Below are positions 33,294 through 44,135 of a stretch of 64,000 bases of DNA, piece by piece (the stretch's first letter is position 1; every line of letters starts with the position of its first letter). The stretch comes from Cyathus striatus. Its lineage: Eukaryota > Basidiomycota > Agaricomycetes > Agaricales > Nidulariaceae. The position numbers and the translations under genes are program-made. The stretch spans positions 1,054,001 through 1,118,000 of the forward strand of contig JAOVFP010000007.1 in NCBI GenBank assembly GCA_025738555.1, given 5' to 3'. Under the pieces are notes generated by a model. That model had not been told where the DNA came from. It ran no database searches and saw only the letters and a program-made list of their open reading frames with translations.

Positions 33294-34150
33294 TCAATAA
33301 AATAGTCTTCTGTATCTACAGCTCGAATTCTTGAACCAAAAGCCTTCCATTCCCGCACGTGGAAGTAAAAAGCTGTCCGCATCGCGCCAATCGTAAAACT
33401 CTTCAGGGCGAACTATACCTGTGCGCAGTCCCGGCACAGTGTTGATGATAATTTTCAAGTTTTCCCAGAAAAACTCGGTGCTATAACCTACACCGATGTT
33501 TATTTCCACGTCACGGAGAGCCGGAAGCCATCCAAGATTAGAAAATGTTTCTTCTTCAAGGAAACAGGAGGTGCCAATGTACGTGACTTGTGGGTGCTCA
33601 CATTTCAACTTGGACAAAGCTTGTAGTATAGCAAAATATGCTTCCAATGATTGTAGAGGTAGTGTCCATGTCATTATACGATCGCAAATGCTAGCCTCGT
33701 TGTGATCACTCCAATATGCAAGATGCTGAATACCAGTACAGAGCGATAACAGGTGTGTCACGAAGCACTCTGATACGGGGCGTGTGATCAGTAGGTGCAT
33801 AATGTTCATTTCGAAGAAAAGTTTGGGCTTCGATTGCAGAGCTATGACAAAATTGTCTTCGTGGATTAAATGAAAACTCTGTTAAAGCATCCTGTGAAGT
33901 GCACATGACTGCCTCAAAGCTTCTGAGTTTCATATAAGAGCGGTTCCACCCTTCAGTTAAAGTCAGCGATATGCCTTTGGCATAGATAAAAAAACTTTAA
34001 AAAGACTCACAAATGTTGCACTCGATTGCATACCTCGGGCAAATGGGCATCTGTTGGACGATAAGGCCGGATGCGGATAGCCCATTGAAATATCTCAACC
34101 TCAATCTCAGGCGGAAAAAAGAATATGCGCGGAATGCAACCCATGTGCCA
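33294..34150 (-). pseudogene. F-box-like family, broken tandem copy
   Basis: Closely similar to the gene at 32133-33038 along its whole length (N-terminus FFFPPEIEVEIFQW, middle LLSLCTGIQHLAYWSDHNEA). It carries a stop (TGA) soon after VEPLLYET, a frameshift through the following ~90 nt, and another shift after YDWRDADSF that replaces the expected C-terminus. Tandem duplication followed by decay. Confidence 0.75.
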
Positions 34151-35442
34151 CAACCTTGAGAGTGTTCTCTTATAGGTGTGATTGTTGTTATTGAACCCAC
34201 ATGATGTCATTGTATTTGTGGTATTCATAGAATTTCTTGTGGTATTCATAGAATTTCTTGTGGAGCTCCGACATTAAGGGGGTCAGAGAAGTTGGTTCTG
34301 GACTTATTCAGACTGATTCAACATCGGTTCGGGGTCTGATCCAGTTAATCCAGCGCAAAGAGCCCATGATCTGTATATCCACGTACACGTGGTATCCAAA
34401 AGTGATGGCAAACAACAACAATTCCCATACATAATTAGAATGGTTTCTTGCATCGTTTGAGGTATAACACATTATACACAGCTCGGAATGTCTCATAAAT
34501 TCGGTTGTGTATTCTATATAGTGTGAAGTATGTGCATGAAAAATTAGGGACGTACTTAGTATCTTGGTGGTATGGTATAAGCTATTTTTGTATAAGGCTG
34601 CATTTTATTCAAGGAAATCATATATTGACGAGCAGAACATTTTAGGAGTTATAGAATTGTTTAAAATTTCTCTGAGACATTACTTGTATATCAAATAACA
34701 TAACCTCCATATTATTTAGCAATTGCTTCATTATTGCGCTGAAAATGAGAGTGATAAGTTGGATCACACATAGCTGACATCTGTATTTCATCTCTTGCCA
34801 GTAGATATCTTCCTATATCTGAGTAAATACCATACTGTACGTACAGGACTATTCTGAAGCATAAATTATAAATATATTTATGAATTTATATTGAGATACA
34901 GAGGTCCATATAACTATTAAACATTCGATTTCTAATTCACTCAGATCTGACAAATAGGAAGTTTCAGATTAATGTCATTATATCTCGGTATACACTTACA
35001 TTTATCTTTTAATATTTTAATAGCTTATACTGTATATACAGCACATAGTATATCCGAAATCTCATGTAGATATATCATGAATAACAACTCCTGTAGGCTA
35101 CTTAGTAAATTGTATGATACAGACATAGTTGGTGAATTAGATTGTGTATATCATGGCATTAAATACGTTCAGTGCTTCGTAAATTTACATACAACGGGTT
35201 AAATATGTACACAAAATTTAAAGTTGGTCCGCACAGGGAGTAATGTGCTACAAGCTAATTAATGCGAGAACACCTTGCATTCTGAGTGGGAAAAATGCAT
35301 GGTTGCCATCATTTTTGGCGATCACGTGTATATCCCAGCATGTAACAAAAAAATCTACTTCCACGACATTAATACTCGAATCAATTCTTCACCGATTCTT
35401 TATCGCAACCTGTACACGTATACTGACATACCTTCACAGCGG
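34151..35442. other. Intergenic, AT-rich
   Basis: No gene seen. GTGGTATTCATAGAATTTCTT occurs twice in tandem at 34219-34261. Confidence 0.4.
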
Positions 35443-35790
35443 TAGAAGGCATAACAAAATCAATTGCACTTGAGCTCGATCCAGAATGGAAAACCAAAGT
35501 CCATAATCTCCTTTCCTCTCGTCCGTCTCCTACCGACTAACTGGCATTCACACTCGCAGACTTAGGTTTATTCCGCACCAACTTTGCTAAGAACCATACG
35601 TTCCCAGTATACACCCACCACACAAACACATTCCCCTCTTTCCTAGGAAATATCACCCGTTCGATGTTAACGGATATCGATCCGAGTGTGATCAAAGGTA
35701 ATCCTGATAAGCTCGCGAAGCGCATTTACGAGTTGAGTAATGCACCTGAGGGAGAGGTTTCTATGCGTATTAGTTGGAGAGGGAGAAGTG
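35443..35790 (+). pseudogene. SDR 3' exons, decayed copy
   Basis: Plus-strand copy of SDR exons 4 and 5 (IALELDPEWKTK, then LADLGLFRTNFAKNHTFPVY and PSVIKGNPDKLAKRIYEL). The frame is lost after EVSMRIS and the acceptor/donor context is altered. No exons 2-3. More diverged from the intact gene than the left-hand fragments. Confidence 0.75.
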
Positions 35791-36248
35791 GGAGAAGATT
35801 GAAATTGAAGAGGCGTGTGCATAATATCTACTTCAGTGTAATCAACGTGGTTGGATAAAATGCTAACTTGGCAGCGACTAAGAAGATGACGCTTGCCATA
35901 GGTACTTAGTATTAGTTTCGGAGACAGCATGAGCGACGTGAGCGTAGCCCAAGTTGAACTAACAGTGAAGTCCCGTGATGCCGAAGTTCGGAGATCAATT
36001 GAGTCTGAACCAACGAACATCGTGCTCGGTCGTTCTCCGATGTTGCTCCGATGCTCACTTCTTGCTCACCTCAATACTCCCGCGGGGTTTGGCTCCTGTA
36101 GGTGTAAGTGCGTTGTATTCACCAGCATCTACGATCTACCTTGATCTCCATAACTCATACTGCCTGACCCACTGCACTCTTCCGCGGCCTTGTTACCTTA
36201 CGCATTCCGGGTCAGACTCCGATACTGTTGAGATTCGAGGTAACTAGT

Positions 36249-36490
36249 ATGATTCTGTACGTCCCCCTTCCCTTCTATCTACGCCCTAACTAACATCCCC
36301 ATAGTCACGGGCGCCTCGAATGACATAGGCCTCTTAATCACACCGCCTTCTCACGCAAACACTCCGTCGTAGCGGCCGCCCGGCGCCCAGGAGTTCTAAG
36401 CGACCTACCCTGATACTCTACGCGTAGTCAAAGCCGACGTGCAGAGAGATTGAGAAGGGATATGGAAGCACCAGAGGAAAGTTTGGTAAG
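36249..36490 (+). pseudogene. SDR 5' exons, decayed copy
   Basis: Contains the exon 1 donor, intron 1 and exon 2 start (VTGASNDIGLL), then a damaged region with stops and VKADVQ. Most of exon 2 and all of exon 3 are missing. Confidence 0.65.
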
Positions 36491-36864
36491 ACATTGTGTG
36501 TATAACGCTGTTGGCCCGGGAGGTTGAGGTGTGTCGGAGAAGGATGTTAGTAGGGAGGGACATGTTCGAGGCGAGACCTCCGTTTCCTTCGTTTCTTCTT
36601 TGCGTTTGTTCGCTCTTTCGGATCGGATCGGTTAGTTCGGTTTTGTTTGAATTCGCTCTTCATTCTTCGTTCGTATACCCTCTTTGACCCCCACGGACCC
36701 GCAGCGGGCGGTGCGAGTCTGGCACTGCGAATGGGTAATACAGCGCTTCCATGTTCGGTTCGTCTTTGTTACCGTTAATTTATTCGTAAGGAGATAAGCG
36801 TTGATGGGGGGGGTGATATGATAACGGCGGAAGGTGTAGCGGAATCAACTTATCACACTCAAAT

Positions 36865-37150
36865 TTTATCCAGAGTGGTATCAAAGTGTGCCCGTTCTCC
36901 TTTTATCCCTCCCTCCCCATCTAACACCCTTCTTTCGCATAGATAACTCTAGCAGGACGTACCAATGCCATCAAAACCACACCTTCCCTGTATACGAACA
37001 CCCAGAAAATACATCTCTTAACCTCCTCGGCGTCATCACACACCCGATGCTAGCTAGATCCGAGTATGATCAAAGGAGACTCCGACAAGCTCGCGAAGCG
37101 GATTTTCGAGTTAGTAGGAGTGAACGAGGTAGAGGGGCTCATGATGATTC
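36865..37150 (+). pseudogene. SDR 3' exons, second decayed copy
   Basis: Starts at the exon 4 end (TTTATCCAGAGTGGTATCAAAG). It continues with the last exon in broken frames (NHTFPVYEHPENTSLNLLGV, then KRRLRQAREADF-type shifted reading). Together with 36249-36490 it is the outline of one more SDR copy. The tRNA array follows 180 bp later. Confidence 0.65.
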
Positions 37151-37333
37151 TTTTAGTTAGTAGGTTAGCTGTTGATGAGTAGGTAGTTTTGGTGTTCTAA
37201 ATACGTGTAAATGTAACGTTTTTCGCTTTGCGTGCTTTTCAAAAGTGTTGTGTTGTGGAATTGAGCTGTACATGACCATATGCCTGCAAGTATATCATGT
37301 GTAAAAGGTAAAGATTATATACAATCCATCGAT

Positions 37334-37443
37334 TCCTTCTAGCCGATTCGAACGACTGACCTCGTCATTAATATTTGAATTGAGATCCTGTTTCTTGTAA
37401 TCATAATACTAGTGACGCGCTCTACCAACTGAGCTAAGAAGGA
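37334..37443 (-). tRNA. tRNA-Thr(AGT) with 38-nt intron
   Basis: Minus-strand cloverleaf. Acceptor TCCTTCT/AGAAGGA 7/7, D-stem 4/4, anticodon stem CGTCA/TGACG, T-stem AGTCG/CGGCT. Mature loop CTAGTAA with AGT anticodon. The intron sequence differs from the other intact copies while exon parts are almost identical. The 3' end faces the SDR fragment at 36865-37150, mirroring 18926/19165. Confidence 0.78.
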
Positions 37444-37527
37444 TTTTTGTTATGTAGTGCATTGAAGTGAATTTGTATGCAGACATTGATATGTAACGAG
37501 GAAAGACCGATCTCACACTATGATAAT

Positions 37528-37605
37528 TCCTTCTAGTCGACTTGAACGACTAACCTCGTCAATAATACTAGTAGTGACATGCTCTACCATCTGAGCTTTA
37601 AAGGA
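37528..37605 (-). pseudogene. tRNA-Thr-like copy, short intron
   Basis: D-arm and T-arm (AGTCG/CGACT, perfect) are kept. The acceptor is TCCTTTA against AGAAGGA. The anticodon stem TGTCA/TGACG has one G-U, and the loop is the 13-nt CTACTAGTATTAT. Could be a recently decayed gene. Confidence 0.5.
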
Positions 37606-37632
37606 GTTTATATTTCACTTTCGATTCATTCC

Positions 37633-37665
37633 ACTGTCGAGTCGGACGACTGATTAACTTGTAAA
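37633..37665 (-). pseudogene. tRNA-like T-arm fragment
   Basis: Only the T-arm/variable region (plus strand TGTCGAGTCGGACGACTGA) is left. Confidence 0.3.
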
Positions 37666-37701
37666 TCATAAATATCAAAAAGGGGTTTGAAAGGATTCAA
37701 T

Positions 37702-37802
37702 TCGTTCTAGTCGACTTGAACGACTGACCTTATCACTGATAAGTAGCATTCCGGGGGAAGGTAAATGCTAGTGACACGCTCTACCAGTTGAGCTTAGAAG
37801 GA
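37702..37802 (-). tRNA. tRNA-like copy with AGC (Ala-type) anticodon
   Basis: Loop reads CTAGCA where the paralogues have CTAGTA, so the anticodon would be AGC. D-stem GCTC/GAGC and T-stem AGTCG/CGACT are perfect. The anticodon stem is TGTCA/TGATA: both strands changed relative to CGTCA/TGACG, with the outer pair C-G replaced by T-A. The acceptor has one C-C mismatch (TCCTTCT against AGAACGA) and position 8 is A. It may be a pseudogene or a re-assigned copy. Confidence 0.4.
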
Positions 37803-37928
37803 GTTTTTATCTGATTCTCAATACATATACATATACATTGACATCTTTGACAGATCGATCCGTGTATGACTGTAAGAACTCGTAATACCTGCACAAAATA
37901 AGCTAAAAATTATATGACTTCCATATCT

Positions 37929-38035
37929 TCCTTCTAGACCTTCCAATCGACTCGAACGACTGACCTCGCTACTACACTAGTCTTGCTCCCATACATAATA
38001 CTAGTGATGTGCTCTACCAGCTGAGCTTAGAAGGA
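37929..38035 (-). pseudogene. tRNA-Thr-like copy with insertion before the acceptor
   Basis: AGT anticodon and D-arm are kept. About 9 extra nt lie between T-arm and 3' acceptor, and the anticodon stem is ACATCA against TAGCG, no longer pairing well. Confidence 0.5.
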
Positions 38036-38079
38036 GTCTCATCCTTTCATATTGTCGAGATATTGATCCGATAAGTAAT

Positions 38080-38136
38080 ACTACTACTACTAGTGACGCG
38101 CTGAGCGCTCTAATGGCATCTAAGCTTAGATGGAGT
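38080..38136 (-). pseudogene. tRNA-like copy, degenerate
   Basis: The CTAGTAGTAGTAGTATTA anticodon region has an expanded AGT triplet run, followed by scrambled D-arm and acceptor. End of the right-hand array. Confidence 0.35.
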
Positions 38137-38831
38137 TTCATTAATTCATTCTTACGTTCACAATGCATGCATACATATCCAAATCTTCTAAATATCATCA
38201 ACGCTCCAAAATATATACGTACTGGTATGCGTCGATTATGAGTGTATGTGAATATATCAGCCAGCTCCCGTCGCCCGACTTGTGAGTAATACTTACTTGT
38301 TTTTGATTACGCTTCCGTTGCTCTTCCGCTTACATCGCCCACTCGGAATCGGAATCGCCTTCCACATCCGGTAGACCTTATACTTATGTATTTAATAAAG
38401 TTTGTGATGGATGTCAATCATACTTTACGCGTCTTTCAACGCTGCGTCGCGGTATTTTAACTCTTGCATTGAGAATGAATAAGGTTGAACAAGGGGTTCG
38501 GCAATGAGATCTGAGACATCGTAACACGTAGTAGTAGTACGTACTTACCATACCTTTTTCGGTTACCTGGCCAGGGTCTTTAGGCCTTTAGGTTTTAAGT
38601 TATTGGACAGCGTTTGCCATGCGCCACTAGACTCTACAAGATGGATATTTTTGGACTGTACGCTGATTCAGATGGGTTCGTGACTCTGAGAGGTAAGGGC
38701 CAGGTAACGCGTAATGGGTTGAGAGTGTATGTGATCAGAATATAATTAAACATGTTTGAAATTTCTACATCGAAGCAGTAACTGAAATGATACAGACTAT
38801 ATATCACTATAAACACTTGTAACGGCAAAAT
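38137..38831. other. Intergenic
   Basis: No gene recognised between the tRNA array and the terpene synthase 3' end. CCTGGCCAGG (38567-38576) and AGGGCCAGGTAACGCG (38697 onward) are parts of a loose inverted repeat, CGGTTACCTGGCC against GGCCAGGTAACGCG. Confidence 0.35.
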
Positions 38832-40244
38832 CTAGTAAAGTAGAACCACTGCGCCAACGCTGGCCATCAATCCCAAAGCCCATGCCGCAGTGCGTGTACC
38901 TTTGAATACTCTCCCAGCATAGTCCTCAAAGTCTGATAGAATGCCGACGCCCTGCTTATCTGGTTTGACTGAACTGTACCCCTGTTTAGGAAGTTGTTCG
39001 ATTGTGCGTTCTTTTAGAACGCGGAGTCCGTCTTTTCCGAAGTACCGTTGACTCTAAAACATGAGGATGGTTGTGAACGGTATGATGGGATATACAAAAG
39101 CAAAAATACCTCAAAGCTCCATTGATCGTTTGCTCGAACCCAGTTACCCAAGTCATCGACGTATTGTGCTACGGCCTCGTCAACTTCTGGACCCCAAGAG
39201 GGAACTTTCCTGTAGTCATCCAAGAATTTATCAACTAGCTGATCATGTAGCTTTCCAATCCAGTCGAAGGCTCCTTGTACGTCGAGTTGAAGCTGATGTA
39301 TTACTATTGTGACAAGATTGTGCAGATCGTCGCCACGGGCTTGTCTGTATCAAGAACAAATGTGTTTATATGTTGATGAAATAGAATGAAGAGACGCACT
39401 CTACATTGTATGAGCATAAGTCATTGCCGATGCAGAGCATATCTATGCATCCTGCATGTAAGTGTTTGATGACCTCGTTCTCCATCACGTAGTCAGGAAT
39501 ATTCATGTGGAGTTCATTAACAGCAAAAGATGGCTTAGCGCCAATGGTATCTCGACGAACGTCAAAGTAGCTTTCGATGGTACGAATATGGTTCTGATCA
39601 CGATCAGCTGACTGCTGCACCACTGAGGCAGTATATCCGTCAAACGCATTGACGAACCGACGCTGTGCTGATGGAGTAGCAGTTCGAATAGCGTTTGCCC
39701 AGTACCTTTAAAATGATAATTCAGTGGTTTTGTGCGATACGATTGCTTGGAAAATACTGACTGTCTAGTGACCTCACCTCCGACCCATTCGTCTTGTGGA
39801 CGAGGCTTGTGTGGGTTTCGAAGAGCGTCCATTATGATATCGGCGAGCTTTCTTGTTTCAACTGCATCAGAAACATCGGACCATTCGTCGAATACAAAGA
39901 AGAGGTTCATGAGATCACATCCGACGCGACAGCCATCTGAGATGCGCGTTAGTTCTTATTAATTCGTGAAGCGCACAATAAAATCGACCTTTATTCAACT
40001 TCGAGAAAGCCATCGATGCCAGAAGGTCTATCAAAAAAATGAGTTTAGTTCTCGATTAACCAATATAGAGAATTTACATACTAAAGTCGCATTTGTTGAA
40101 AGCCTTCTGTGCTTTCGGACTGAAAGCACCGAAGCTCTCTGCCCAAGCGGCTGATTCGGCCTTGCATGTCTCGTAGTTCGGATTGACAGCTCGCTGCCAG
40201 GGCCAGTTGCGAAGAGTGTCTGGTATGTATATGGTCTTGGGCAT
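38832..40244 (-). CDS. Terpene synthase (sesquiterpene-synthase type) with hydrophobic C-terminal tail
   Basis: Class I terpene cyclase that would ionise farnesyl diphosphate using Mg2+. Six exons (40082-40244, 39989-40027, 39762-39936, 39400-39705, 39110-39344, 38832-39053) join to 379 aa. Start [20 protein letters not shown] is typical. The metal motif is DEWSD (residues 84-88) within [15 protein letters not shown], and the NSE motif is NDLCSYNVE (220-228), at normal spacing. Conserved C-terminal WSFESQRYFG and RTIEQLP close the fold. About 45 further residues follow, ending in [18 protein letters not shown], a likely membrane tail. Divergent from the P450 at 41120 (875 bp apart), the classic pairing of a terpene cluster. 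The product cannot be predicted. Confidence 0.93.
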
Positions 40245-41119
40245 TTTTATAAGAATGGGGAGGTACTGATATTATCTATAGGGTTTTAAACGTTGGAGTC
40301 GGGGGACGTAATTCAGTGTCTTCCGTAGCGAATACGGCTTCATATGAAGCCAGCTTCCTCCACGATCAATCGGAACAAAAATGCTTATGTTTGGAAGTTG
40401 GGTTGTGCCCGTAGACCATATACAAGCGTAGATATACCAGTAGTAACAATACGTTCTAATTGTAGGACCCCCTGACCGGATTGTCGTCCTCTAGTATGCG
40501 TTTCAACGCAGTCCACAAGGGGATGCCTCTAACGAATCACAGATAAATTTCAGTAATAGATCATCTTAACAATACACTCCGTTTGGGGGCGGCGTTATCG
40601 CGTTGCATTTCAAGTTTGAATGCCGGTTAATATAGAGGCTGAATTCAAGTGTAATGAATGAACTTACTACATGATAATGTTCGTAAAGGAAAATTTACCG
40701 AAATCTCTCTTCCACTACCGCCATTAAAATTAATCCAGATCTAAGTCATGGCATATATTTTTAAAGAGATACATAGAATTAACGACCATACTATTTCTTT
40801 GTATTGGGCGCAATCAGGCTGCTCCTCGAACATCGGTTTTTGGGCGGAGGATATATTCGTGCGAAAGTATCACGTGAACAACGAAAGAAATCAAGCTGAT
40901 CCTGACCGGAAATGCCACTGCATGCGGACCGTCGTCCACCCCGCTACCCATTCCGCATATCACAGCCATGTTTGCAGTGATGCGCCCAGGTAATGTCAGT
41001 TATCGAAGACAAGTTTCTATATTGGACAATCCGCCTGCACTCCGCGTATTCTACAATAATTGATAAAACCCATCTTCATTCTCTACGTTTTCTATCGCCC
41101 CAGATACACACAGCTCACC
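40245..41119. other. Shared divergent promoter, terpene synthase/P450
   Basis: 875 bp between the two start codons, with no gene of its own. AT-rich blocks alternate with GC-rich ones; no TATA box of the TATATAA type is obvious for either gene. Confidence 0.4.
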
Positions 41120-43330
41120 ATGAATTCCTCAGCTGATTTCCTAAGCTCATCTTCTTCGTTTTTCGAAGACCCCGCAAGTTTGATAACTGGTCGATCCATT
41201 CTTGGAGGGCTGGTCGCCGCATACTTCGTATATTATCTCCTTAGCACGGTAAAACAATCTAGGAAAGGGAAACTCCCTCCCGGTCCTAAGGGAATTCCTA
41301 TCTTCGGGAATATGTTCCAGCTTACAGCCGATGCTTGGGTACAATTTGCTGAATGGGGCAATCAATACGGTATGTACCTTAGCTCTTCTTTTACATTGCG
41401 AGATCTCACATTCCCTGGCAGGCGATCTTGTATACATCAGAGCTGCTGGACATGGCATGCTGATTTTGAACTCGCACAAGGTTGCTACCGATATTATGGA
41501 ACAAAGGGCTGCAATTTACAGCGACAGGCCGAGGCTAATTGGTTTGTCCTTTTCGTTTTCGTTCTCGCTTTAAACTCATTGTGCGCTATTAGTTGCTTCC
41601 GAGATTCTTACTGGTAGCCTTCTTATCCCATTCGCTGGATATAATGACTTGTAAGTTTAATTAATATTGAAGTAGAGTCTAGTTGAAGCTTAAGTGCTGT
41701 GTAGTTGGCGTCGCATGCGTCGTGCTAGCCACGAAGGTCTTAACAACAACACTGCTCGTAACTACTATCCCGCACAGCTACGCGAAGCTGTACTTCTAGT
41801 TGAGGGTATGCTAAAAGATTCTAATAATTGGGACGACGAACTCAAGAGGTGAAATAGTCTCCCTTGGCTTGATGATGCATCTTTAAACTCACATTGGTGC
41901 ACTTGATAGGGCTGCACAGTCTATGATTCTCGGTGTAGTTTATGACAACGGTGTCATCGCCGACTGCAAGGATCCTAATATTACTTATGTCAACGATTTC
42001 ATTGCTCGAATCGTCCGAGCAGCATTCCCTGGTGCACACTATGCTGAATTCTTTCCTATCATGAAAGTAAGTCTTTCCATAAGTCTTTCTCGGTATCCAA
42101 TTTTGATACACGTCTACAGTACCTGCCTACTTCTATGGCTAAGTGGAAGCGCGACGCCCTGGATTGGTTCCGCCGTGACGGAGAGTACTTTGGTGCCATG
42201 TATAACGACGTTAAGGAACGCATTGTGGGCATGCTATTCACTTAACGCATCGGCACCTTCTAACGGATTAATTGCAGAAAAACGGCGATGAGAGACACAG
42301 CTTCGCAGCCACCCTCGTTCACGATGAAAAGCAACTTAATCTCTCCGAAGATGAAAATGCATGGCTAGCAGCAACAATATTCGCAACTGGTGGTGAAACC
42401 ACCTCAACCGTCATGTCTTGGTTTATTCTTGCAATGGTGAAGTATCCTGCCGCAGCCAAAGCTGCTCAGGAGGAGCTTGATCGAGTTGTCGGACGCGATC
42501 GTATGCCAACGTTTGCTGACCGCGATTCACTTCCGTATATCACCGCTTGTGTTCGTGAGACGTTGCGCTGGAAGACTGTCGCTCCTGTGGGTGTTCCTCA
42601 TCGCTCCGTCGAGGTACGTTATCTTGTGTCTAAGGAATACAACCCACGTTGCTGACAATGCGATCAGGATGATTGGTACGAGGGTCATTTCATTCCTAAG
42701 GGTACCATCGTTATCCCCAACCAGTGGTACGTCTAATCCTAGTCATAGACATGACAAAAATAGCTGAACACGTCGATCATCAGGGCAATGAATAAAGACA
42801 CCAGGGTTTATGTGAGTCATTTGGTCTTGCACACACGTTGAAATCTTACCAATTCTCCAGGGTCCTGATGCTGATGACTTCAAACCCGAGCGCCATCTTG
42901 ACGCTGATGGTAACTTGGGCCCTGCTCCGTTTGGAACTCACGATGGTAGTGCTTCCTCTAATCTACTCTCAAAGCGCATGTCTGATGTATTTTACAACAG
43001 AGGGTCACGTAGGCTACGGCTTTGGACGTCGCATTTGCGTCGGTCGTCACGTTGCCAATAACTCTCTTTATATGGACATGGCATGTTTATTATGGGCTTG
43101 TAATATTTCCCCGGTGAAAGATGCAAAGGGTAACCCAGTCATCCCTGACTCAGAGAAGTTCGTCAACGATGGTCTCGTGCTGTAAGTGTTATTTTTATCC
43201 AATTGCTCGATTGAACTAAGCTAAACTATATCGTGCTAGTCGGCCTTGGCCATTCCAGTGCGCAGTCACACCCCGCTTCCCCGGTGCTGAGGAGATTGTT
43301 GCTGCTACGAGAGAGATGTTGACTGAGTAA
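41120..43330 (+). CDS. Cytochrome P450, complete, next to the terpene synthase
   Basis: Twelve exons (41120-41369, 41422-41541, 41593-41650, 41705-41848, 41910-42066, 42120-42224, 42278-42613, 42668-42726, 42784-42811, 42861-42945, 43001-43181, 43240-43330) join to 537 aa. Membrane anchor ILGGLVAAYFVYYLLSTV, hinge LPPGPKGIPIFGN, C-helix region WRRMRRASHEGL, I-helix IFATGGETTSTVMSW, K-helix ETLR, PERH, haem loop FGFGRRICVGRH, C-terminus LRPWPFQCAVTPRFPGAEE. More exons than the P450 at 20879 and a different haem-loop neighbourhood, so a different P450 family. Position and orientation make it the likely terpene hydroxylase of the adjacent synthase. Confidence 0.93.
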
Positions 43331-44135
43331 ACTTGTGGTACAGTTGATTGTATACGATTTGTAATACATAGTATGCTTTAGAATTTACAATTTTGATACT
43401 CAGCATCTGCTCATTGAATTTTTCTTGGTCACTTCGAAACACTATCGTATACGGAGGCTTAACAGCTTTTGAATTCAAGATATATTGTTGTAGACAGTGC
43501 TCGTACTGTGTCATGAACAATTATTATACTTGAATGTTAAGGAACGACTCTCAATGTGTTCATGTTACCTTTTATGGGATGTTACCTTCCTTATTAAGGT
43601 ACTTACACCGTCTTAAAGTTACTGTGGGTTCATTACATCTATCTTCAACAGAGGTTTCCATGTAAACAAAGGCTACATTGAAGGTTGGACTAGTTAGATT
43701 CGGTTTGCACTGGGTCAAACAAGACGCAGAGCAGTCGAGTTAACTAATGGAATGAGAGAAAACTGTACGTAGGTATACATGCTAATATTGTCGATGAAAC
43801 ATAGGTCAACAAGAAGGATATTAATAGCGATAACGATTTACTACGGATACCTCAGACTCCAAACCAGTCGCTCCGCGCGTACAAGTTGGCTTGCAGTGTG
43901 GGAATAGAAGCGAAACACTCCATAAAGCGAAACGAAGATGACTAAGAACGGCTCGTAAGCAAGCGAGCGATCGTGAAGCTGTTAGCCAAACTTGAACGTT
44001 CTGAACGCGCAAGTTTGGAGTCGGACTTCGTGTTGGAATCCAAGCTCAAGATTACATCTTATCAAATCAAATCAGGTAGAATGCATTTATCTATCATATC
44101 TATCCAAACTTAGGTAGTACTTTACTTGTTAAATG
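43331..44135. other. Intergenic between convergent P450 and C2H2 gene
   Basis: Nothing recognised. CGAACGTTCTGAACGC-like palindromic words near 43993 are short. Confidence 0.4.
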
